Assembly: GCA_023392635.1 (NCBI GenBank)
Contig: JAEVYS010000037.1
Location: 26,617-90,616, forward strand
Origin: Actinomycetes bacterium
GTDB taxonomy: Bacteria > Actinomycetota > Actinomycetes > Propionibacteriales > Propionibacteriaceae
Length of the DNA: 64,000 nt
Reading direction: 5' to 3'
A program made the position numbers and the translations under genes. Below the pieces are notes generated by a model. It did not search any database. It was not told where the DNA came from and was given only the letters and a program-made list of their open reading frames with translations. Below are positions 57,669-64,000 of this stretch, piece after piece (within the stretch, counting starts at the first letter, position 1; the number at the start of each line of letters is the position of its first letter).

Positions 57669-58138
57669 CTCCCGAGGGCGGTGGCCACACCGTCCCCGGC
57701 CTGCGGATGTTGCGGCTCCCCGTCCGTCCGGCGTGGCTGGCCGTGATCCTGCTCGGCGGGACGGCGGGCACCGCCGTGCGTGCCGCGCTCGAGTCGGTGT
57801 TCGCGCCCGCGCCGGGGGAGTGGCCCTGGACGACCTTCTGGATCAACACCAGCGGTGCCCTCGTGCTCGGCGTGTTGCTGGCCTGGCTGGCGGAGAGTGG
57901 CCCGGACCGGGGGTGGCGCCGGGGGGTCCGGCTCGGTGTCGGCACCGGTGTGCTCGGCGGATACACCACCTACAGCACGTTCTCTGTGGAGACGCTGGGC
58001 CTGTTCAGGTACGGCGCGTGGCCGATCGCGCTGGGCTACGCGGCGGGAAGCGTGGTCGTCGGGATCGCGGCGGCGTACTCCGGAGCCCGGCTGGTCCGCC
58101 TGGTGTCCCGGTCGCGCCGCCGGGGGACCCGACGATGA
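57662..58138 (+). CDS. crcB: CrcB/Fluc fluoride channel subunit, first copy
   Basis: A 158-residue protein with four helices. Fluc motifs: LGGTAGTAVRAALES (Gly-Gly-x-x-Gly-x-x-x-Arg), FWINTSGALVLGVLLAW (Asn in helix 2) and GTGVLGGYTTYSTFSVETL with the Phe/Ser/Thr track. It exports fluoride as a dual-topology or heterodimeric channel. GTG 57662 overlaps the upstream stop; ATG 57707 is an alternative start. A second crcB follows by an ATGA overlap. Confidence 0.92.
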   Translation: MVAPEGGGHTVPGLRMLRLPVRPAWLAVILLGGTAGTAVRAALESVFAPAPGEWPWTTFWINTSGALVLGVLLAWLAESGPDRGWRRGVRLGVGTGVLGGYTTYSTFSVETLGLFRYGAWPIALGYAAGSVVVGIAAAYSGARLVRLVSRSRRRGTRR

Positions 58139-58503
58139 TCCCGCTCCTCCTCGCCTTCGCCGGTGGGCTGGGCGCCGTCACCCGCTTCGTGGTGGACGCA
58201 GAGGTGGCACGTCGGTCCTCCGGCCTGGGGCTGCCGCTCGGCACCGCGGTGATCAACATCACGGGATCGCTGCTGCTGGGATGGGTCACGGGGTGGTGGG
58301 CTTTCCACACCGGCGACCCCGGCGTCCGCTCGATGCTGGGCACCGGCTTCCTGGGTGGCTACACCACCTTCAGCACCGCCTGCGTGGAGGCGGCCCGCCT
58401 GGCCCGCGCGGGGCGCAGCTGGGCGGTCCTTCTCCACGCGGCGGGCATGCTCGTGCTCAGCGTCGCCGGTGCCGCACTGGGCTTCTGGCTGGGCAGCCTC
58501 TAG
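58135..58503 (+). CDS. crcB: CrcB/Fluc fluoride channel subunit, second copy
   Basis: A 122-residue protein: FAGGLGAVTRFVVDAEVARR, TAVINITGSLLLGWVTGWWA and GTGFLGGYTTFSTACVEAAR, the Fluc hallmarks. Tandem crcB pairs encode heterodimeric channels with opposite membrane orientation, consistent with the different charge of their loops. ATGA-coupled to the first copy. Last gene of the riboswitch operon. Confidence 0.93.
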   Translation: MIPLLLAFAGGLGAVTRFVVDAEVARRSSGLGLPLGTAVINITGSLLLGWVTGWWAFHTGDPGVRSMLGTGFLGGYTTFSTACVEAARLARAGRSWAVLLHAAGMLVLSVAGAALGFWLGSL

Positions 58504-58608
58504 CCGGTGCCGGGCGCCGGGGGGACACCGGCCCGAGGCAACGCTCGGGTAAGGTCGGTCGCAGCGCCGTCCCGCCGATCCGCACGCCACAGCACCGAGG
58601 GAGGCAAG

Positions 58609-59163
58609 GTGCCCGACCGCCCAGCGCCCGAGTTCGAGGTCGAGGTGCGGCCCGGCTTCGCGGTGACGATGGGCGCTCTGGTCGTGGTCTACGGCGCCTT
58701 CCACGCGTTGATCTCGCGTCGCAGTGGCGTCCACAGCTCCCTCCCGGAGTCCCTGAACTGGGGCGCTGCCGTGACCGTGCTGATCCTGCTCGGGACGCTG
58801 CTGCATGAGCTCGGGCACGTCGCCGCCGGCCTGCTGGCCGGGCACCAGTGGACCAAGGCCGTCCTGAACGGCGCCGGGCTGGGCGTGGTCATCGAGCCCA
58901 GACCCTACGGGTGGCAACGCATCCTCCGCAGCGTCGCTGGCCCGGTGGTCCAGCTGCTCTTCGCGCTGCCCCTGCTCGGTATCGCCCTCGCGACGGCCCC
59001 GCGGTCGGGAGTTCCGTTGGCGGTCGCGTCCACGTCGATCTGGTGGGTGGGCGGTGTGGGCAACCTCTTCCTCGGGGTCCTCAACGCCCTGCCGATCCCG
59101 GGGCTCGACGGGGGGAAGGTGGTTTCCGGCGTTCGCGACCTGATGGCCAGGGCACCCCGTTAG
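58609..59163 (+). CDS. small M50-type site-2 metalloprotease
   Basis: A 184-residue membrane protein with zinc motif LGTLLHELGHVAAGLLAGH (His-Glu-x-x-His) and the distal LGVLNALPIPGLDGGKVV (Asn-x-Leu-Pro-x-x-x-Leu-Asp-Gly). These are the two S2P zinc-site motifs, but without a PDZ or CBS domain and well below the usual length, so this is a minimal intramembrane protease. GTG 58609 has GAGGGAGG upstream. It follows crcB by 105 bases, probably in its own unit. The substrate is unknown. Confidence 0.88.
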   Translation: MPDRPAPEFEVEVRPGFAVTMGALVVVYGAFHALISRRSGVHSSLPESLNWGAAVTVLILLGTLLHELGHVAAGLLAGHQWTKAVLNGAGLGVVIEPRPYGWQRILRSVAGPVVQLLFALPLLGIALATAPRSGVPLAVASTSIWWVGGVGNLFLGVLNALPIPGLDGGKVVSGVRDLMARAPR

Positions 59164-59247
59164 GCAACGGTCCGCGAGGGCGTCACCCGTCCGGGTTCGC
59201 CGCACTGGCAGAATGCACCCAGACCTTCTACCCACAGGAGCCTTCGC

Positions 59248-60294
59248 ATGCCCCAAGCCACCGCGTACGCCATCGACGGGCCCACCGGCCGTTTCTCGCG
59301 CACGACCATCGAGCGCCGCGAACCCGGACCGACCGAGGTGCTGTTCGACATCGTCTACGCCGGCATCTGCCACTCCGACATCCATACGGCCCGCGGCGAG
59401 TGGGGGCCGGCGACCTACCCGCTGGTGCCCGGCCACGAGCTTGCCGGAGTGGTGCGCCAGGTCGGCTCCGAGGTGACGAAGTTCGCGGTCGGCGACCGCG
59501 TCGGCGTGGGCTGTTTCGTCGACTCCTGCGGGGAGTGCGAGCAGTGCCTGGCCGGCGAGGAGCAGTTCTGTGACGGACCCGGCGGGACCATCTGGACCTA
59601 CAACGCGACCGGGCGGGACGGCCTGCCGACGGCGGGCGGGTACTCGACCTGCACCACGGTCGAACAGGACTACATCTGTCGCATCCCGGACGGCATCGAG
59701 CTCGCGAACGCCGCACCCCTGCTCTGCGCAGGCATCACGCTGTACTCGCCACTGAAGCGCTGGGGCGCCGGTCCCGGCAAGCGGGTGGCCATCGTCGGAA
59801 TGGGCGGGCTCGGTCACATGGGCGTCCAGATCGCCGCGGCGATGGGCGCCGAGGTGGCGGTGATCAGCCAGACCCGCTCGAAGGAGGCGGACGGGCTGGC
59901 CTTCGGCGCGTCCGAGTACCACGCGGTGTCCGAGCCGGGCACGCTTCGGAAGCTCCGCAAGAGCTTCGACCTCATCGTCAGCACCGTGTCGGGCGAGCAG
60001 AACCTCAACGGCCTGGTGAACTGCCTCAAGACCGGCGGCGTCCTGGTCGACGTGGGGCTGCCCGAGCACCCGGTCTCGCTGAGCCTCGGCGGCCTGGTCG
60101 GGCAGCGGCGCGTCCTCGCCGGCTCGAACATCGGCGGTATCGCCGAGACCCAGGAGATGCTCGACTTCTGCGCCGAGCACGGGCTCGCGGCCACGGTCGA
60201 GGTCATCGGTGGGGAGGACATCAACGGCGCCTACGACCGGGTGGTGGCCTCCGACGTCCGCTACCGCTTCGTGATCGACACCTCCACCTTCTGA
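59248..60294 (+). CDS. zinc-dependent NAD(P)H alcohol dehydrogenase (cinnamyl-alcohol-dehydrogenase group)
   Basis: A 348-residue medium-chain dehydrogenase. Catalytic zinc site Cys41 (GICHSDIHT), His63-Glu64 (PGHELAG) and Cys159; structural zinc Cys94, 97, 100 and 108 (CGECEQCLAGEEQFC). Nucleotide site KRVAIVGMGGLGHMGVQIAA. The Tyr-Ala-Gly-Ile-Cys-His-Ser-Asp start places it with YahK/AdhC-type NADP aldehyde reductases. ATG 59248 has AGGAG upstream. A perfect 22-bp inverted repeat follows its stop. Confidence 0.94.
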   Translation: MPQATAYAIDGPTGRFSRTTIERREPGPTEVLFDIVYAGICHSDIHTARGEWGPATYPLVPGHELAGVVRQVGSEVTKFAVGDRVGVGCFVDSCGECEQCLAGEEQFCDGPGGTIWTYNATGRDGLPTAGGYSTCTTVEQDYICRIPDGIELANAAPLLCAGITLYSPLKRWGAGPGKRVAIVGMGGLGHMGVQIAAAMGAEVAVISQTRSKEADGLAFGASEYHAVSEPGTLRKLRKSFDLIVSTVSGEQNLNGLVNCLKTGGVLVDVGLPEHPVSLSLGGLVGQRRVLAGSNIGGIAETQEMLDFCAEHGLAATVEVIGGEDINGAYDRVVASDVRYRFVIDTSTF

Positions 60295-60300
60295 CGCACT

Positions 60301-60347
60301 GGGGACGGTTCCTGGTGCGTCAGCCTGACGCACCAGGAACCGTCCCC
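60301..60347. repeat. 22-bp perfect inverted repeat (GGGGACGGTTCC family)
   Basis: Arms 60301-60322 and 60326-60347 are exact inverse complements around a three-base loop. The left arm starts GGGGACGGTTCCTGG and the right arm ends GGAACCGTCCCC. It lies between the convergent dehydrogenase and phosphofructokinase genes and should act as a two-way terminator. Confidence 0.9.
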
Positions 60348-60360
60348 GATGCGACGCGCG

Positions 60361-62604
60361 TCAGACGGCGGCGTCCGCGACGGCCTTCATCACTGGACGC
60401 AGGGCGAGCCACCACTGGTCCTTCGGGCGGCGGTAGCGCACGTCCATCTCGGCCATCATCTGCGCCACCGGGAAGGCGGTCACCTTCGACTTCACGAGGC
60501 CGAGGTAGGAGCTCTCGGACGTGCCGGCAGCGAACTCCGCGGCGATGAGGTCCAGCGCCCGCGACACCAGGCGCACCGCCAGGAGGCGATCGAACGGGGT
60601 GGGGCAGCCGCCCTGCTGGATGTGGCCGAGGATGTTCTGGCGCACGTCGTACAGGCCCTGCCCCTCCTGCTCCAGCAATCGGGCGAGGAAGTCGGTGGTG
60701 TACAGCGGGTTCGCGTTCTCGTTGCGGATCGCGAGGAACAGCTTGCGGCCAGAGGCGAAGCTGTTCCGCAGCCATTCCAGGTCCTCCTGCAGCGCCGCCA
60801 GGCTGATCCCCTCCTCGTGCAGGTAGACCCGTTCGGCACCTCCGGCCAGTGCCCCCATCAGGGCGAGGTAACCGCAGTAGCGACCCATGGTCTCCACGAC
60901 GAACGCCCGCTTGGCCGCGCTGCCCGACATCTTGATCCGGTCAACCGCCTCGACGATCACGTTGAGCGCGGTGTCGGCCCCGATCGCGAGTTCCGAGCCG
61001 GGCAGGTTGTTGTCGATGGACGCCGGGACGCACACGATCGGCAGTCCGCACGCCGGGAACCGGTCCTTCTCCCGATGCAGCAGCTCGACCGCCTGGTAGC
61101 CGTTCCAGCCTCCGATCATCAGCATCGCGTCGATGTGGTGGTCCTCGATGGAACGGCTGATCCGGTACAGCTCCTCGACTGTCGGGATGGTCCGGCGCAC
61201 CCCGAGGTCGGCGCCCCCGTCCACCAGCCAGCCCTCGACGTCGCTCCACGACAGCTCGGTGATCTGCCCGTCGCGCAACCCCGGGAAGCCGTCGTGCACG
61301 CCGAGCATCGTGTGTCCCCGGCTGATCCCGAGCCGGACGGCGTCCCGCGCGGCGGCGTTCATGCCCGGGGCGAGCCCGCCGGCATGGATGATCGCGACGC
61401 GCTTCGACACCTCCGGGGCGTCGATGCGGCTCGGCTCTACCAGTTCGGCGAGGATCCGGGACGCCTCGGTGAACGACCCCCCGCGGATCGCCATGGCGCC
61501 CTCGTAGTCGCCGGCGGCGATCAGGTCGGGCACCTGCCGTGTCTTCGCCACCGCATCGACGAGGGGCACCCGTGTCACCCGGTTGCCGCGGAACCCGATG
61601 ACGGGGCCGGCCGTGTCGGCGTCGGCTCCGAGCACCTCGAGCACCGCCTCGTACCCCAGCCAGGTGGACGCCCAGCGGTCGTAGGCGCTGGGTGCGCCCC
61701 CGCGCTGCACGTGGCCGAGGATCGTGACCCGCGCGTCCTCGTGGAGGTTGTCCTCGATCACCTGGCGCACGTAGGCCGAGGTGATGGGACGCCCGTGGCG
61801 GTCCTGCGCGCCTTCCGCGACCACGACCAGGGAGTCACGGCGCCCGGCGGCCCGTCCCCGGTGGAGGGCGGTGCACATGCGCTGCTCCCACCCGTCCTCC
61901 GGAGGGTTCTCGGGCAACAGCACGTAGTCGCAGCCGCCGGCGATCGCGCTCATCAGGGCGAGGTAGCCGCAGTGGCGTCCCATCACCTCGACCACGAAGC
62001 TGCGCTGGTGGCTGGCGGCCGTGCTGGCCAGGGCGTCGATCGCCTCGACGATGCGGTGCAGCGCGGTGTCGGCCCCGATCGTCATGTCGGTGCCGACGAG
62101 GTCGTTGTCGATGGAGCCCACGAGCCCGGCGAACATGAGTGCGGGGTGGGCGTCGGCCACCTCCTGGCCGAGCTCCCCGGACGCGACGAGCTCGGCCAGC
62201 AACTCCGGCCACTCCGCGCGGAACTGGTCCAGTCCGGACAGCGACCCGTCGCCACCGATCACGATCAGCCGGTCGATGCCGTGCTCGAGGAGGTTGCGTG
62301 CCGCCCTGCGGCGTCCGTCGCGCTCGCGGAAGTCCTTCGAGCGGAAGGTGCCGATCATCGTCCCGCCCCGGTGCAGGATGCTGCCGACGTCCTCCCAGGC
62401 CAGTTCGCGGATGCCCGTCCCGCCGTCGACCATGCCCTGGTAGCCCTCGTACACGGCGAACACCTGCGCGCCGAGCGTGACCGCGGTGCGCACGACGGCG
62501 CGAACCGCTGCGTTCATTCCCTGTGCGTCACCGCCGCTGGTGAGGATCCCGATCCGCTTGCCGGCGCCGGGAAGTGCCGCTGCCTCGCTGTGTTCGTCGG
62601 TCAT
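60361..62604 (-). CDS. two-domain ATP-type 6-phosphofructokinase
   Basis: A 747-residue protein made of two tandem PFK domains, like eukaryotic PFK. The N-terminal half (about 1-385) is catalytic: LTSGGDAQGMNAAVRAVVRT, IGGDGSLSGLDQF (Gly-Asp-Gly, the ATP type), SIDNDLVGTDMTIGADTAL with the catalytic Asp, and HVQRGGAPSAYDR. The C-terminal half (about 395-747) keeps the fold, IHAGGLAPGMNAAARDAVRL, but has ASIDNNLPGSE with Asn for the catalytic Asp and GGWNG in place of Gly-Gly-Asp-Gly, so it is probably a regulatory site. ATG 62604. Phosphorylates fructose 6-phosphate in glycolysis; allostery through the second half is inferred from eukaryotic PFK. Confidence 0.93.
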   Translation of the reverse strand: MTDEHSEAAALPGAGKRIGILTSGGDAQGMNAAVRAVVRTAVTLGAQVFAVYEGYQGMVDGGTGIRELAWEDVGSILHRGGTMIGTFRSKDFRERDGRRRAARNLLEHGIDRLIVIGGDGSLSGLDQFRAEWPELLAELVASGELGQEVADAHPALMFAGLVGSIDNDLVGTDMTIGADTALHRIVEAIDALASTAASHQRSFVVEVMGRHCGYLALMSAIAGGCDYVLLPENPPEDGWEQRMCTALHRGRAAGRRDSLVVVAEGAQDRHGRPITSAYVRQVIEDNLHEDARVTILGHVQRGGAPSAYDRWASTWLGYEAVLEVLGADADTAGPVIGFRGNRVTRVPLVDAVAKTRQVPDLIAAGDYEGAMAIRGGSFTEASRILAELVEPSRIDAPEVSKRVAIIHAGGLAPGMNAAARDAVRLGISRGHTMLGVHDGFPGLRDGQITELSWSDVEGWLVDGGADLGVRRTIPTVEELYRISRSIEDHHIDAMLMIGGWNGYQAVELLHREKDRFPACGLPIVCVPASIDNNLPGSELAIGADTALNVIVEAVDRIKMSGSAAKRAFVVETMGRYCGYLALMGALAGGAERVYLHEEGISLAALQEDLEWLRNSFASGRKLFLAIRNENANPLYTTDFLARLLEQEGQGLYDVRQNILGHIQQGGCPTPFDRLLAVRLVSRALDLIAAEFAAGTSESSYLGLVKSKVTAFPVAQMMAEMDVRYRRPKDQWWLALRPVMKAVADAAV

Positions 62605-62642
62605 GCCTCATTGTCCCGTCCCCGGGATCGCCATGGACCAGA

Positions 62643-62770
62643 TTGGGGACGGTTCCTAATCCGGTCCACGACCGTCTGTGGACCGAGTTGGGAACCGTCC
62701 CCAATCCGGTCCGGTCGCCGGAGGCGCCGAGGTGGACCGAGTTGGGAACCGTCCCCAATCCGGTCCGGTC
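62643..62770. repeat. GGGGACGGTTCC-family repeat cluster
   Basis: Two identical 39-base direct repeats (62678-62716 and 62732-62770), each starting GTGGACCGAGTTGGGAACCG and containing GGAACCGTCCCCAATCCGG. An inverted copy (TTGGGGACGGTTCC) at 62644-62657 can pair with either. The last bases form part of the stop codon of the next minus-strand gene, and the cluster lies just upstream of the phosphofructokinase start. Confidence 0.9.
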
Positions 62771-63527
62771 AGGCGAGGCCGAGGTACTCCTCCAGGGTGA
62801 GCTTGTTGTTCGGGAACTTCAGCGAGTCCTTCTTGCCGATGTAGCGGTAGTGCCAGGGCTCGTAGTGGTAGCCGGTGATCTTCATCTTGCCGTCGGGGTA
62901 GCGGAGCACGAAGCCGTAGGCGTGTGCGTGTGCGAACAGCCACTTGCCGGCCTTCGACCTCGCCATCGGGAGGCTCCAGGTCACCCCGTCCCACAGGTCG
63001 ACCGACAGCCCGATCTGGTGCTCGCTCGCGCCGGCGGGGGCGTAGAAGCTGATGTTCTGCGGATAGTTGCGCAGGGCCCGCTGGTAGATCGCATTCTGGG
63101 TCGTCCAGTTGCGGTAGCCGCTGCGCACCACGATGCGCACGCCGTCCTTCGCGGCTGCCGCGGTCATCTTCTTCAGGGCTGCGGCCGCGGGCGCGTCGAG
63201 GCCGTACGGGCCGGTGGGGTGGGGCGGGCGGTAGGCGGCGGTGATCCGGTGCTTCTTCGAGACGATCATGATGCCGTTCACCGAGAACGGCTTGTTCAGC
63301 TGGGCACCCTTGCGGCTGTCCCTCGGCGGGCTACTCGGCGTCGGCCGGGGCGACGCGGGAGTCACCGACGGTGTGGGCGATGCGGACGTGGCCGAGGGGA
63401 CGGGCGCGGACGTGATCACGGATGCGCTCGGCACGGGGGAGGACGGCGTGGGCGGTCGCACCGAGCACCCCGCGAGGACCACCAGTCCGGCGAGGGCCGC
63501 CACGAGTCGCGCGCTCGGATACCTCAC
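62769..63527 (-). CDS. VanY/M15-type D-alanyl-D-alanine carboxypeptidase lipoprotein
   Basis: A 252-residue protein. Signal peptide with lipobox (LVAALAGLVVLAGC), a Pro/Ser/Thr linker of about 50 residues, and an M15B peptidase domain: VVRSGYRNWTTQNAIYQRAL (substrate Arg), GASEHQIGLSVDLWDG with zinc His and Asp, and YEPWHYRYIGK with the catalytic Glu and zinc His. It trims the terminal D-Ala of peptidoglycan stems outside the membrane. GTG/ATG 63527. The stop lies within the last repeat unit of the cluster 62643-62770. The upstream gene ends four bases before it, suggesting co-transcription. Confidence 0.93.
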   Translation of the reverse strand: MRYPSARLVAALAGLVVLAGCSVRPPTPSSPVPSASVITSAPVPSATSASPTPSVTPASPRPTPSSPPRDSRKGAQLNKPFSVNGIMIVSKKHRITAAYRPPHPTGPYGLDAPAAAALKKMTAAAAKDGVRIVVRSGYRNWTTQNAIYQRALRNYPQNISFYAPAGASEHQIGLSVDLWDGVTWSLPMARSKAGKWLFAHAHAYGFVLRYPDGKMKITGYHYEPWHYRYIGKKDSLKFPNNKLTLEEYLGLA

Positions 63528-63530
63528 GGG

Positions 63531-64000
63531 CTAGTGGTGGTGGCCGTGGCCCGACCACGGGCGCTGCGACGCCTGGCCCGTCGACGTGGCGTGCCGGCTC
63601 CTCGTGCCGGTACCCGTCGCCCCGGCGGCGTTCGCCGAGTCGCCTGCCGATCGCCGCGCGGGCTCGGCCGGCGGCTGGTCGGGCTTAGCCGGCGGATCGC
63701 TGGGCGCCCGTGAGCCCGGTCCCGAGGAGGACCGCTGGTCGCGCACGCCGTTGGTCAAGGCGGGCTCCGGCGACGACCACGGACGCTTCGTCGGGCTTGT
63801 CGGGCTCGGCATCGGCTTCGGCGTGTGAGTCGGCGAAGGCTCGGGCGTCGGCGTGGCGGTGGGCGTCTGGGTCGGCGTGGCGGTGGGCGTCTGGGTCGGC
63901 GTCGCGGTGGGCGTCTGGGTCGGCGGCGCCGTGGGCGTCTCGGTGGGCGTCTGGGTCGGCGTGACCGTGGGTGTCTGGGTCGGGGTCGCCGTGGGCGTCT
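63531..64000 (-). CDS. C-terminal part of a Thr-Pro-repeat protein, cut by the window edge
   Basis: The minus-strand frame is open from the right edge to TAG at 63531-63533, giving at least 155 residues. The part nearest the edge is a repeated Thr-Pro unit (TPTATPTQ, TPTVTPTQ, TPTETPTA) of about eight residues, a typical cell-wall-spanning or mucin-like spacer. The rest is Ser/Pro/Gly/Arg-rich and ends GHGHHH, a possible metal-binding tail. No sortase motif is present at the end. Start and N-terminal domains lie outside the window. It lies four bases from the VanY gene on the same strand, a cell-envelope context. Confidence 0.7.
   Translation of the reverse strand, partial: TPTATPTQTPTVTPTQTPTETPTAPPTQTPTATPTQTPTATPTQTPTATPTPEPSPTHTPKPMPSPTSPTKRPWSSPEPALTNGVRDQRSSSGPGSRAPSDPPAKPDQPPAEPARRSAGDSANAAGATGTGTRSRHATSTGQASQRPWSGHGHHH

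Noticed and set aside
60349..62844. Plus-strand open frame of 831 codons
   Set aside because: Opposite-strand shadow of the phosphofructokinase gene, explained by high GC at third positions.
63830..64000. Tandem repeats at the right edge as a possible CRISPR
   Set aside because: The period is short, there are no spacers, and the repeat translates as Thr-Pro units in an open frame.

Overview
The window is high-GC DNA with GTG starts, ATGA/GTGA overlaps and several apparently leaderless genes. It carries LysX-type lysyltransferase/lysyl-tRNA synthetase, ANTAR, DUF1206, DUF6458 and mycothiol-era arsenic genes, all typical of Actinobacteria. The two-domain (eukaryote-sized) phosphofructokinase, the GH3/GPH-symporter pair and the redox cassette would fit a propionibacterial relative, but the family assignment is inference. 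No rRNA, tRNA or CRISPR array was seen.

1-14.5 kb is an accessory, partly decayed region. It holds an intact tyrosine recombinase next to a ribbon-helix-helix/BrnT-like toxin-antitoxin pair, a decayed second copy of the recombinase, a fragment of an aminoglycoside-nucleotidyltransferase-like gene, small orphan membrane proteins and lipoproteins, a membrane-anchored M16-like peptidase, and a 543-residue orphan with a long Lys/Glu linker. Several short repeat families lie between these genes. A hydrolase-TetR pair with a perfect operator sits inside it.

14.5-22.3 kb is metabolic and arsenic DNA: a flavodoxin-like reductase with ribD and ribA, then an arsenic island. The island has ArsC, an ArsR-ArsC fusion, two further ArsR repressors, ArsM, two ArsP/DUF318 permeases and a CxxC thioredoxin-like protein. 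Its permeases are the type associated with methylated arsenicals, which fits the presence of ArsM.

22.3-39.9 kb holds a secreted subtilase, a diacylglycerol-kinase/PAP2 lipid module, a GH3 glycosidase divergent from a GPH-type sugar symporter and a cytidylate-kinase-like gene, an Nramp-related transporter and a P1B-type ATPase preceded by DtxR/MntR-like boxes, and a folE-reductase operon divergent from a cysteine-rich regulator. An ANTAR protein and a Met/His-rich membrane protein follow.

40-50.6 kb holds an M20 amidohydrolase, LysX, an esterase and SGNH hydrolase, a MarR-controlled azoreductase, a TRIC-like channel and a Ser/Thr kinase. 50.6-52.6 kb contains two copies of a structured repeat, each lying 5' of a minus-strand membrane-protein gene and each containing a strong hairpin. 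This is the best candidate here for an undescribed RNA element.

52.9-64 kb holds DUF1206, a flavin redox cassette (ferric-reductase-like flavoprotein, ApbE, DUF2271), a fluoride-riboswitch operon (universal stress protein plus two CrcB/Fluc channels), a small M50 peptidase, a zinc alcohol dehydrogenase, the double-domain phosphofructokinase bracketed by GGGGACGGTTCC-family repeats, a VanY-type carboxypeptidase and the C-terminus of a Thr-Pro-repeat surface protein that runs off the right edge.
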